The position numbers and the translations under genes were made by a program. A stretch of 64,000 nt of DNA, taken from Salinispirillum sp. LH 10-3-1. Its GTDB lineage: Bacteria; Pseudomonadota; Gammaproteobacteria; Pseudomonadales; Natronospirillaceae. The notes beneath the pieces were generated by a model, which did not search any database, was not told the DNA's origin, and saw only the letters and a list, made by a program, of their open reading frames with translations. Each line of letters begins with the position of its first letter. Within the stretch, counting starts at the first letter, position 1. Where the stretch lies: the NCBI RefSeq assembly GCF_030643825.1, contig NZ_CP101717.1, positions 310,001-374,000 on the forward strand, written 5' to 3'. Positions 57,381 through 64,000 of this stretch are shown piece after piece.

Positions 57381-57414
57381 CGGCAGGGCTGGTGTAGAAA
57401 AGCGCTGGCGCGGT

Positions 57415-57443
57415 AAAAAACAGCAGCCCCGTAGGGCTGCTGT
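57415..57443 (-). terminator. Terminator of the YjfB-like gene
   Basis: ACAGCAGCCC-CGTA-GGGCTGCTGT stem, followed on the minus strand by a run of Ts at 57420-57415, 12 bases after the stop. It also lies between two convergent genes. Confidence 0.9.
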
Positions 57444-57454
57444 GACTATGCGTG

Positions 57455-57661
57455 CTACACGCGCACGTTGACGTTCTGGCCTAGGTTGCCAACACTGCTT
57501 GCGGCATTGCTGGGATCAACACTTTGAACCAATTGCAGAGCCATATCGGCCTGTTGGTCTACCGCCATTTTAAAGGTTTTCAGTGCAGCGCCTTCTTTGG
57601 CGTCGACCGTGGCCTTATTGCTGGCGTAAGACGCCACCGAGCTGAGTGAACTGACGTCCAT
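57455..57661 (-). CDS. YjfB-family putative motility protein
   Basis: 68-residue protein. The start at 57661 is chosen because GGAG lies five bases upstream and the product begins MDVSSLSSVASYA like its family; longer starts (to 57784) run through an unlikely basic leader. C-terminal NLGQNVNVRV matches the family end. The family is called motility-related but its function is unknown. No flagellar genes are near. Confidence 0.8.
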   Translation of the reverse strand: MDVSSLSSVASYASNKATVDAKEGAALKTFKMAVDQQADMALQLVQSVDPSNAASSVGNLGQNVNVRV

Positions 57662-57811
57662 AACATCTCCGTTCTGGTGGGTGAACATAGGGCATCGGCG
57701 GCAATTCCTGAGACTTAAGTAACGATATGTTAAGAGCGCAATGAATGAACGGGTGATCAGCTTTCGTCTGCCTTGCGTAACCATTGTATCTGTTCCAACA
57801 AGAGACCTATC

Positions 57812-58180
57812 GTGTCCGTCAAATATCCGTTACCCGAGCTCTATTTCGACAACAGCTGTGGCTTGTGCAGAGCTGAGATTCGTCACTTGGAACCACGCCT
57901 ACGCAACAAAATGACGTTAGTCGACATCAGCGCCTCGCACTTCACCGGGGCGCACGGTGTTGATACCCTCACTATGATGCAGCGCATTCATGTCTGGGAT
58001 GGCGAACGCTTTCATATCGGGCTGGACGGCACATTGTTTTATTGGCGAGAGGCTGGCTTCGGTTGGCTCACGGCCATCTTAGGCTGGCGTGGCATCAAAC
58101 CCATGGCTGGGTGGGCCTATGAAACCTGGGCGCAGCGCCGTGCTGAACGCAAAGGGTATTGTTCGGTAGGTACAAGATAG
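57812..58180 (+). CDS. DCC-family (DUF393) thiol-disulfide oxidoreductase-like protein
   Basis: 122 residues from a GTG at 57812 with AAGAGA upstream. The family signature is YFDNSCGLCRAEIRHLE (DxxCxxC). C-terminal WAYETWAQRRAERKG is also typical. Role unknown in detail; family is thought to be redox-related. Its stop abuts the next gene. Confidence 0.8.
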   Translation: MSVKYPLPELYFDNSCGLCRAEIRHLEPRLRNKMTLVDISASHFTGAHGVDTLTMMQRIHVWDGERFHIGLDGTLFYWREAGFGWLTAILGWRGIKPMAGWAYETWAQRRAERKGYCSVGTR

Positions 58181-58191
58181 TGAACACCGAC

Positions 58192-58629
58192 ATGAAGATC
58201 ACATTGCGCACACTGGGTTATGCGGGATTGATCCCCTTTGTAGCCCTACCTCTACTGCAGGTGACGGGATCGGCTGCTACCGCTTTGCCGCCCATTACCT
58301 TGTTCAGTTTTTACAGCGTGGTGATTCTGGGCTTCATGGCGGGGGTGTTGTGGCCTGCGCGAGCAGCAGAGTCTGCTCATGGAACGTTGGCCTGGCTTGC
58401 CGTTACACCACCTGTGGTGGGCTTCCTGACCCTAGCGTTTTTCCCCGGAGTATTTCTGTGGGTGCAGCTCTTGTTGTTTCTGGCATTGCGTGCTGCGGAA
58501 ATGAGATTGCAATTTGATCGTCATTACGCGCCTTATTACCGGACATTGCGTTGGCACCTTACCATTGTCGTTGTGGCGTGCCATGTCTGGATGATCGCTT
58601 TGTCAGGTTCAGGCTTCACCTTGAATTGA
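58192..58629 (+). CDS. DUF3429-type membrane protein
   Basis: 145 residues with about four or five transmembrane segments and the pattern LGYAGLIPFVALPLL, LFSFYSVVILGFMAGVLWP, family-like for DUF3429 (TMEM69-like). Start could be GTG 58180, overlapping the previous stop, or ATG 58192. Likely co-transcribed with the DCC-family gene. Function unknown. Confidence 0.75.
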   Translation: MKITLRTLGYAGLIPFVALPLLQVTGSAATALPPITLFSFYSVVILGFMAGVLWPARAAESAHGTLAWLAVTPPVVGFLTLAFFPGVFLWVQLLLFLALRAAEMRLQFDRHYAPYYRTLRWHLTIVVVACHVWMIALSGSGFTLN

Positions 58630-58678
58630 ACGCACTTAGGCCGCATATCCTTTATTCACTCGAACCCCAAAGCTGACC

Positions 58679-59674
58679 ATGCTGGAATCCATCCCTTTTT
58701 CTTTGTTAGAACTCGCCTCAATACGTGAAGGCCGCGACGCTACCGATACCTTTAAGGAATCCCTACGCTATGCCCAAGCCGCTGACGACTTAGGTTTTCA
58801 TCGTTTTTGGCTGGCAGAACACCACAACACCGAAGGCGTTGCCAGCTCGGCCACAGCGGTATTGGTCGGTCACATTGCCGGTGGTACGCAGCGCATTCGC
58901 GTCGGCTCCGGTGGCGTCATGTTGCCCAATCACCCTCCGTTGGTGGTGGCTGAACAGTTCGGTACGTTGGAAAGCCTCTACCCCGGCCGAATCGACTTAG
59001 GACTGGGCCGCGCGCCGGGCACTGACCCTGTTACCGCCCGCGCCTTGCGCCGCGATGACCATGCCGCTGATGACTTCCCCAATGAAGTGCAGTTATTGCA
59101 ACAGCTACTTGGCCCCATGCAGCCGGGACAACGACTGAAAGCCATTCCGGGCGCAGGCACCAATGTACCGATTTGGCTGTTAGGTTCCAGCCTGTTCAGT
59201 GCTCAGCTGGCCGCACAACTGGGCTTGCCGTATGCGTTCGCCGGGCATTTCGCACCGCGTCTGGTGCGTGAAGCCGTGCACCTATACCGCAGCCGATTCC
59301 AGCCTTCGGCAACACTGTCCGAACCTTACGTTGTGCTGGGTTTACCACTGGTGATTGCAGAAACCGAAGCCCGCGCCAAGCTACTATCGACCTCCGGCCA
59401 GCAACGCATTTTGGCCTTGTTTCGTGGTGAACCGGTATGGCTTAAACCTCCGGTCGAATCCATGGCGGGCTTCTGGTCGCCACAAGAAGAAGCCGGTGTT
59501 AAGGAGTTTCTGTCACTGGCTGCGATCGGTACGCCGGAGCAAGTGAAAGAGTATTTAGAAGGCTTGGTTGCTGAATTGCAGGTGAATGAGTTGATGTTCA
59601 CTAACGATCTGTATGACCCGGATGAGCGCATTCGGGCGTTGGAGTTGTTGATGAGTGTGAAAGAGGTGACGTAA
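58679..59674 (+). CDS. LLM class flavin-dependent oxidoreductase
   Basis: 331-residue luciferase-like monooxygenase family protein. [77 protein letters not shown] is the classic N-terminal block of the MsnO8-like group. Substrate unknown; FMN-dependent oxidoreduction expected. It marks the end of the housekeeping-like block before the accessory region. Confidence 0.88.
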   Translation: MLESIPFSLLELASIREGRDATDTFKESLRYAQAADDLGFHRFWLAEHHNTEGVASSATAVLVGHIAGGTQRIRVGSGGVMLPNHPPLVVAEQFGTLESLYPGRIDLGLGRAPGTDPVTARALRRDDHAADDFPNEVQLLQQLLGPMQPGQRLKAIPGAGTNVPIWLLGSSLFSAQLAAQLGLPYAFAGHFAPRLVREAVHLYRSRFQPSATLSEPYVVLGLPLVIAETEARAKLLSTSGQQRILALFRGEPVWLKPPVESMAGFWSPQEEAGVKEFLSLAAIGTPEQVKEYLEGLVAELQVNELMFTNDLYDPDERIRALELLMSVKEVT

Positions 59675-59980
59675 CCAACCAATATCGGATCAGCACATGC
59701 CAGTAGGTCTATCTTGAGGTTGTTTGTAGCAGTCAGCATTGCTATCATGCATCACAAATGGATTGGGCAGTCCCGGTCGGCGTCTATACCTCGGTGGTTT
59801 CATCGGGGTTTTTCGCTTTTTGGCGTAGGGAAAATTTTCATGCCGACCCCTTCGTGCCCGATTCCTACTCCCTGTCGCCCGCCATCGCAATAAAACTTCT
59901 CAATTAAAACGCCCAATGTGCTAATTAATCTAAGATCATCGAAGTAGCGCTCGAAACCCATGCCCTCTATACTGCCCGTT
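59675..59980. other. AT-richer intergenic region before the PIN module
   Basis: About 300 bases with no credible gene on either strand. Local composition is more AT-rich (for example around 59890-59930). TTGCTATCATGC near 59740 could be part of a promoter, but I see no convincing -35. This is the border between conserved-looking genes and the accessory region. Confidence 0.4.
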
Positions 59981-60694
59981 ATGAAAAAGCTCATCTTGAA
60001 ATTGCATGATTCCAGCCCTGATCGCCTCACAATGAAGCGTCTAGGCCAGTACCTGCCTCACCTAGCCGATTTGCTGGGTGAGTCTGAGCACGTGCATTTT
60101 ACTTCGGTGACTGACGGTAGCGCTATGTTAAACGTGGCGATTGAGGAATCCTGTTATCCGAAAATTATCGAGCAGGTTAGGCTTGTGCATGGCGGAAAAG
60201 GATCAAAAAAATCACAGAAAGCCTACAGTGCTTTGCAGAACCTGATGGATGAAGATGGCACAGGCGGTGCAATCTTGGACAATGCGGAGTCATCTGTTTT
60301 GATGTTTCGTAAGTCGCAGCATGCTGAAAAACCACTGCTTGTTACAAAGTCCGGTTCAGTTCAGGGGCGACTGTATAAGATTGGCGGTAAAGATGCGACG
60401 ATCCCGGTGAGGCTAGAGGGTGCAAATGGAGAGACTCTGCACTGTGAAGCGACAGTGGAGATTGCCGAGAAACTCTCAGCTCACTTGTTCAAACAGGTAC
60501 GAGTGAGTGGTCATGGTCAATGGGCTCGTACAGTGGAAGGACGCTGGAGCTTGCGCAAATTGACGATAGAAAGCTTTGACGTGTTGAAAACCGCCAACGC
60601 AGGGGCCGTTATTGCGCAATTGCAGTCCATTGGCGGACTGAAGTGGTCCGAAATGGACGACCCGCACGGAATGGCCAAGGATTTAAGGAGCTGA
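59981..60694 (+). CDS. Uncharacterised protein coupled to a PIN nuclease gene
   Basis: 237 residues (244 if the ATG at 59960 is used; neither has a clear ribosome site). I do not recognise a family. The N-terminal third (MKKLILKLHDSSPDRLTMKRLGQYLPHLADLLG) is alpha/beta and charged. The C-terminal part (about 120-205, GSVQGRLYKIGGKDATIPVRLEG ... VRVSGHGQWARTVEGRWSLRKLTIESF) has an alternating pattern that reads like a small beta-barrel. No helix-turn-helix or ribbon-helix-helix is evident, unlike classical VapB antitoxins. One base separates its stop from the PIN gene start, so they form an operon. Confidence 0.75.
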   Translation: MKKLILKLHDSSPDRLTMKRLGQYLPHLADLLGESEHVHFTSVTDGSAMLNVAIEESCYPKIIEQVRLVHGGKGSKKSQKAYSALQNLMDEDGTGGAILDNAESSVLMFRKSQHAEKPLLVTKSGSVQGRLYKIGGKDATIPVRLEGANGETLHCEATVEIAEKLSAHLFKQVRVSGHGQWARTVEGRWSLRKLTIESFDVLKTANAGAVIAQLQSIGGLKWSEMDDPHGMAKDLRS

Positions 60695-60695
60695 T

Positions 60696-61217
60696 TTGCG
60701 ACTGCTTTTGGACAACAATGTTCTGATACAGATTCTGGCTCCAACGGTCACGGGCCTTGCAGACCCCAAGACTAAAACGGAACTCGATCGCTTAAGCGAC
60801 CGCGCGGCCGCCTTTGTAAGTCAGGTTGAGAGCCAGAAGGCAGTAATGGTGATCCCAACACCGGTGTTGGCTGAATTTTTAATGGGCGTAGACGTCGAAA
60901 AATATCAGGAATATTTGGACGCTATGAACAGCCATGCGTGTTTTCAGTTGGTAGATTTCGACACAGCGGCAGCCATTGAGTGCGCGCAGTTACCCAGCCG
61001 GCAAGAACTCGCGCAATTATCCCCCGAGCAGAATGCAAGCAAACTCAAGTTTGACCGCCAGATTGTCAGCATCGCCTTGGCGGCCACGGTGGATGAAGTC
61101 TGGTCTCACGATGAATCACTGCGCAAGATTGCTCTCACAAAGGGCCTGACTGTAAAATCTCTGGCCGACGTTGAGCCCCAGCCGGTTCAAATGGCTTTCC
61201 CAAGTTACGATACCTGA
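60696..61217 (+). CDS. PIN-domain nuclease-like protein (VapC-like)
   Basis: 173-residue PIN-domain protein starting with TTG at 60696; AAGGAG is five bases upstream and no ATG competes. All four acidic residues of an active PIN nuclease are in place: Asp6 (LLLDNNVL), Glu60 (PVLAEFLMG), Asp120 (KFDRQIV) and Asp139 (WSHDES). It is longer than most VapC toxins (about 130). Likely an RNase; target unknown. Paired with the upstream gene and convergent with the type I restriction locus. Confidence 0.85.
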   Translation: MRLLLDNNVLIQILAPTVTGLADPKTKTELDRLSDRAAAFVSQVESQKAVMVIPTPVLAEFLMGVDVEKYQEYLDAMNSHACFQLVDFDTAAAIECAQLPSRQELAQLSPEQNASKLKFDRQIVSIALAATVDEVWSHDESLRKIALTKGLTVKSLADVEPQPVQMAFPSYDT

Positions 61218-61247
61218 GTCGAGTCGTTTGTTTTATATCGGTTTTTT

Positions 61248-61265
61248 GGCTTGCGTGAGCAGGCC
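61248..61265. repeat. Palindromic repeat, fragment A
   Basis: GGCTTGCGTGAGCAGGCC, the closing hairpin of the repeat family, just downstream of the last hsdS-like module. The 40-odd bases after it match those after element E, up to and past the stop codon of the module. Confidence 0.6.
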
Positions 61266-61414
61266 TTGTCTGGCCAATTGACTTTGCTCAGGCATCGGCT
61301 TTGCTTTTTAGTGTTCGCTTGGTTGGCTTTGTAGCCGCCCGTTCCGCTTTGATGCGTTCCAGCAACGCCTCGGCGCTGTTTTCCCCACTGATCAGTTCCG
61401 GGCTGTCCTTTCGC

Positions 61415-61491
61415 CACAAAATCGCCGGGAGCGATTTTGAACGACCGAAGGCCGGCCCGAAGGGCAAACTACAGGGATGTGGTTTGTATTG
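61415..61491. repeat. Palindromic repeat element B
   Basis: Hairpin CAAAATCGC-CGGGA-GCGATTTTG (61417-61439), then GACCGAAGGCC and GCCCGAAGGGC hairpins and CAGGGATG. Lies inside module copy 3, between the codons for GELTEQ and RKDSPEL, without breaking the frame. Confidence 0.8.
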
Positions 61492-61535
61492 TTCGGTGAG
61501 TTCTCCCCGAAAGGCTTTGGCGAGGATGGATTCTC

Positions 61536-61602
61536 CTGATGCCATCCCTGGCATCAGCCCTACGGGCGCTGTAGCGGAGCAAAATGTTCCAGACATTTTG
61601 TG
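61536..61602. repeat. Palindromic repeat element C (inverse orientation)
   Basis: GATGCCATCCCTGGCATC, AGCCCTACGGGCGCT and CAAAATGT-TCCAG-ACATTTTG (61580-61600) hairpins, the same modular design as B, D and E but reversed. It sits between the codons for NNLT and SILAK of module copy 3. Confidence 0.8.
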
Positions 61603-61647
61603 GGTGAGGTTGTTGACGCGTGCAAGAGCGTTGTTGACCTGTTGTTC

Positions 61648-61752
61648 GACAAATTTGTCAGGAACAAATTTGGACAGCCGCAGGCTGGCCCGAAGGGCGC
61701 ACGCCATGGAGGGTGTGCGCATTCGGTCGGCGTGGGCCTGCGTCAGCAGGCC
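61648..61752. repeat. Palindromic repeat element D
   Basis: CAAATTTGT-CAGGA-ACAAATTTG (61650-61672), CAGCCGCAGGCTG, GCCCGAAGGGC, GCACGCC-ATGGA-GGTGTGC and a closing GGCCTGCGTCAGCAGGCC hairpin. It replaces the start of module copy 3, directly before the EQQVNN codons. Confidence 0.8.
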
Positions 61753-61774
61753 TGATCGTATACCGATACTGCGT

Positions 61775-62035
61775 TCAGACATTCGCTTTGCTCTTGCGGG
61801 AGAGTTTGGTCGACGTCATCGCGGCCCGCTCGGCCTTGACTCGTTCCAGCAAAGCTTCGGCACTGTGCTCACCGCTGATCAGTTCCGGGTTTTCTTTGCG
61901 CCATTCCTCGGTGAGTTCTCCTCGAAAGGCTTTGGCGAGGATGGACTGGGTGAGGTTGTTGACGCGGGCCAGAGCGTTGTTAACCTGTTGCTCAATGCGG
62001 TCGGCGTGGGCGAAGAGTTGGTCTACTCGGCGGAC
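61775..62035 (-). pseudogene. hsdS C-terminal module, copy 2
   Basis: Encodes [16 protein letters not shown]...[46 protein letters not shown], about 80 percent like the C-terminus of the intact HsdS at 62163. An open frame runs into element E upstream, but it lacks target-recognition domains. Its end (SRKSKANV) differs from copies 1 and 3. Confidence 0.8.
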
Positions 62036-62140
62036 GACAAAATTGCCGGGAGCAATTTTGGACGCCAGAAGGGCGGGCCGTAGGCCGAGCCCTAGGGATG
62101 GGGCGAGCATTTCGGTTTGCTTGGCCTGCGTGAGCAGGCC
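62036..62140. repeat. Palindromic repeat element E
   Basis: CAAAATTGC-CGGGA-GCAATTTTG (62038-62060), further short hairpins and the closing GGCCTGCGTGAGCAGGCC (62123-62140). It lies between the stop codon of intact hsdS and module copy 2. Confidence 0.8.
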
Positions 62141-62162
62141 TTGTGTAGCCAAGTAATTTTGC

Positions 62163-63578
62163 TCAGGCATCGGCTTTGCTTTTTCGCGTACGGTTAGTGG
62201 GCTTGATATTGGCGCGTTCGGCTTTGATGCGCGCCAGCAAGGCCTCCGCACTGTTCTCGCCACTGATCAGTTCCGGGTTGTCCTTGCGCCACTGCTCAGT
62301 CAGTTCGCCCCGGAAGGCTTTGGCCAAGATCGACTGGGTGAGGTTGTTGACCCGGGCCAGGGCGTTGTTGGCCTGTTGTTCGATGCGGTCGGCGTGGGCG
62401 AAGAGTTGGTCTACTTGTCGGACAATTTCTGTTTGTTCAGTTCGGCTCGGTACAGTAACCGGACACTTTGCAAATGCCTTATGAGTTAGGTCAGGCTGAC
62501 TTGAGCGGCCAGACTCTCGTTTAACATACTCCTGACATATTGGAGAGCGGAGGAAATAAATAAGATAACGCTGGAGAAGTAGATCTTTTTGGAAGTTCAG
62601 GCGAAAAGAATTGTTGTGCATTATCCCTTTGAATCCTGTCAGAACCAATCCAACCGTCCCTGTTCGTGAAAGGATTATATCCTCCGGCTCGGCGATAATT
62701 GATTTTTCGTTTACCACTGCATAGTGGACGTCATCTGTGAAATTGTTCTCATAGTTTACAGTTCTGAGGATTGGAAGATTGCTTTCTCCCGGCTCCATAC
62801 GCCTAGTACTTTTTGCAATTTGTAGCCCTTGCTGAAAAGTTGAAACATTGCCCATTGCGGTAAGTAACCAGTTCTCCGGGACAGGCTGCTGGTCTTCATC
62901 GTGAATACAGTGGGTTCTGCTCAATGGCTCTTCATGGGGCACGTTGGAATCGTGTCTTTTCCGCCACTCCTCTGTCAACCGTCCACTCACTGCTGCAGCC
63001 AGGACGGACTGGCGGAAGCGTTTGAGGATTTTCGGGATGCGTTTGAGGCGGGCTTTGGTGTTTTCTACTTGGGCCAGCAGGGTGTCGAGTTTGTCGGCGA
63101 TGACTTTTTGTTCGGCGAGTGGGGGAAGGGCAAACTCCAAACCTTTCAGAGCCTCCAGCCGTATTCCCTTCACCGTTGTACCTGTGCCCATCTGCTCTAT
63201 TTGTCGTGCGACCGAGCGGTACCAATAAACAAGAAAATTTCGATGAATTTCAGTTGGCAGAAAGAGGGCTTTGAGGTCTTGGTTGATTGCCGAGTCGAAC
63301 TCCGCGACGACTATTTTCCCCAAGCTCATTCTTGTCGCAATGATTGGAGTGCCAGCGGGGATGACATTGGTACTGCTGCTATCTACAGCCGTCTGTGAGA
63401 TATGGTCGGCTGTATCCTGGAGAACATGCTTGTTCATGTCCTTGACGCTCATCCACGGTATATCGCCCTGATAGTACTCAGGCTTAGACTTACTCGGCGT
63501 ACCGCCGCCAACGATTCGCAAGATTACGTTTTCTAGCGGCACAGTAAGCCAGAGCGGGGGGGTAACAGAGCCGGTCAT
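62163..63578 (-). CDS. hsdS: Type I restriction-modification specificity subunit
   Basis: 471 residues with the usual plan: target-recognition domain 1 (about 1-150), central conserved helix ([54 protein letters not shown], about 152-205), target-recognition domain 2 (about 230-375) and C-terminal conserved helix ([23 protein letters not shown]...). It sets the DNA sequence recognised by the HsdMS methylase and HsdRMS endonuclease. The start overlaps the hsdM stop by 4 bases. hsdR is not in the window. Confidence 0.93.
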   Translation of the reverse strand: MTGSVTPPLWLTVPLENVILRIVGGGTPSKSKPEYYQGDIPWMSVKDMNKHVLQDTADHISQTAVDSSSTNVIPAGTPIIATRMSLGKIVVAEFDSAINQDLKALFLPTEIHRNFLVYWYRSVARQIEQMGTGTTVKGIRLEALKGLEFALPPLAEQKVIADKLDTLLAQVENTKARLKRIPKILKRFRQSVLAAAVSGRLTEEWRKRHDSNVPHEEPLSRTHCIHDEDQQPVPENWLLTAMGNVSTFQQGLQIAKSTRRMEPGESNLPILRTVNYENNFTDDVHYAVVNEKSIIAEPEDIILSRTGTVGLVLTGFKGIMHNNSFRLNFQKDLLLQRYLIYFLRSPICQEYVKRESGRSSQPDLTHKAFAKCPVTVPSRTEQTEIVRQVDQLFAHADRIEQQANNALARVNNLTQSILAKAFRGELTEQWRKDNPELISGENSAEALLARIKAERANIKPTNRTRKSKADA

Positions 63579-64000
63579 TTCTCTACACCGCCCATCACTT
63601 CCCCCAAAAGCACCCGAGCCCCATCAGCCTCCTCGTCAGCCCCCAACTCCCGCATCAAGGCATCCAGCTCGCCCAACGCCTGCACCAGCTCCCCCATCGC
63701 CTCACCCGCTAACACACTCGGCTCCGGCAAATTGGCGGCATCCACGCTGTCGCTGTCTTTTAACCATGAAATATCCAGCGAGTCGCCCTTGTGTTCGGCA
63801 ATCCATTGGCGACTGAAGACGCGCCAGCGGCTGTGCATGATGCGCTCGTCCACACCCTGATTTTCGTCGGTGGCTTTGGTTTCTTCGGGTAGGTCTATCT
63901 TGTCCGAGTGAAAGCTGTATTCGCCTTCGGTGCGTTTGTTCAGGGCTGGATGCCCGCCTTCGCGGGCATGACTAGCGAAAAAAACCTTTTCAAAAGGTTC
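63575..64000 (-). CDS. hsdM: Type I restriction-modification methylase subunit, C-terminal part
   Basis: The frame is open from the window edge (64000) to the stop at 63575, 141 residues. VDERIMHSRWRVFSRQWIAEHKGDSLDISWLKDSDS is a typical HsdM C-terminal region; KRTEGEYSFHSDKIDLP precedes it. The catalytic NPPY motif lies outside the window. Upstream of that, the stretch EKVFFASHAREGGHPALN is encoded by a REP element in frame. Coupled to hsdS by a 4-base overlap. Confidence 0.85.
   Translation of the reverse strand, partial: EPFEKVFFASHAREGGHPALNKRTEGEYSFHSDKIDLPEETKATDENQGVDERIMHSRWRVFSRQWIAEHKGDSLDISWLKDSDSVDAANLPEPSVLAGEAMGELVQALGELDALMRELGADEEADGARVLLGEVMGGVEK
63946..63972. repeat. REP element inside hsdM
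   Basis: ATGCCCGC-CTTC-GCGGGCAT hairpin flanked by CTGG and GAC, a widespread proteobacterial REP type. It lies in the hsdM coding sequence and is read through in frame. An AACCTTTT-C-AAAAGGTT palindrome follows at 63983-63999. Confidence 0.8.

Larger units (their letters stand above)
61288..61649 (-). pseudogene. hsdS C-terminal module, copy 3 (invaded by two repeats)
   Basis: Encodes [15 protein letters not shown], then a repeat-encoded stretch, [14 protein letters not shown], another repeat-encoded stretch, then [26 protein letters not shown] and a final SKADA like copy 1. Elements B and C split the module but keep the reading frame open (frame continues into element D upstream). It has no start codon or target-recognition domain, so it is probably not an independent protein. 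Confidence 0.8.

Noticed and set aside
61301-62083. 260-codon plus-strand frame across the hsdS module array
   Set aside because: Opposite strand of the HsdS C-terminal modules; repeats inside it are palindromic, which keeps both strands open.
61241-62140. CRISPR array
   Set aside because: Repeats are few, variable in length and orientation, contain internal hairpins and lie in coding frames; no regular spacers or cas genes.

Overview
The window looks like a chromosomal segment of a heterotrophic, probably marine gammaproteobacterium that lives on lignin-type aromatics. Oceanospirillales is my best guess, from overall gene content only; no 16S rRNA gene is present. Coding density is high, most genes sit in tight operons with 1-14 base overlaps, and base composition is moderately GC-rich except in the stretch after about 59.7 kb.

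Region 1 (1-6.95 kb) is the protocatechuate 4,5-cleavage pathway: ligJ (cut by the window edge), ligI, ligA and ligB, then a second dioxygenase pair (ligA2B2), an AraC-type regulator and pobA. Region 2 (7.1-9.95 kb) is a lone M16 peptidase lipoprotein. Region 3 (9.96-20.6 kb) is a CoA-dependent, beta-oxidative hydroxycinnamate pathway (thioesterase, feruloyl-CoA synthetase type ligase, acyl-CoA dehydrogenase, SDR dehydrogenase, thiolase, crotonase). It is divergent from a TRAP transporter (dctPQM) followed by a MarR regulator. Two identical 24-bp operator-like sequences lie between the divergent units. Together regions 1 and 3 form a near-continuous route: hydroxycinnamate import, activation, side-chain shortening to a benzoyl-CoA, hydrolysis to 4-hydroxybenzoate, PobA to protocatechuate, LigAB ring opening, LigI and LigJ. 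LigC and the last steps are not in the window.

Region 4 (20.6-29.7 kb) holds marC, then a Gsi/Dpp-type peptide or glutathione ABC importer with an exact sigma-54 promoter in front and a sigma-54 activator gene behind. Its second permease carries an inserted extracytoplasmic Ig-like region. Region 5 (29.9-31.9 kb) is alkylation repair (Ada/AraC/AlkA fusion plus Ogt). Region 6 (31.9-38.8 kb) is lactate oxidation (Dld-II, LutCBA, GntR regulator with a perfect palindromic operator). Region 7 (38.9-44.5 kb) has a uracil/xanthine permease, tRNA-Arg(CCG), metY, a rhodanese lipoprotein and two uncharacterised proteins. Region 8 (44.7-57.4 kb) is a Liv-type ABC importer with an aldehyde dehydrogenase, a coniferyl-alcohol-dehydrogenase-like SDR, a flotillin, PcaQ-type LysR and AraC regulators, and a vanillin dehydrogenase; this looks like a second aromatic (coniferyl/vanillyl) catabolic cluster. 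Region 9 (57.4-59.7 kb) is miscellaneous small genes.

Region 10 (59.7-64 kb) is accessory and defence-like. It has an uncharacterised gene coupled to a PIN-domain nuclease gene, convergent with a type I restriction-modification locus (hsdM 3' end, hsdS). Downstream of hsdS the C-terminal module is repeated twice more, each copy bordered or invaded by members of a palindromic repeat family that also occurs next to the tRNA-Arg at 40.4 kb. This array and the PIN pair are the least explained parts of the window.
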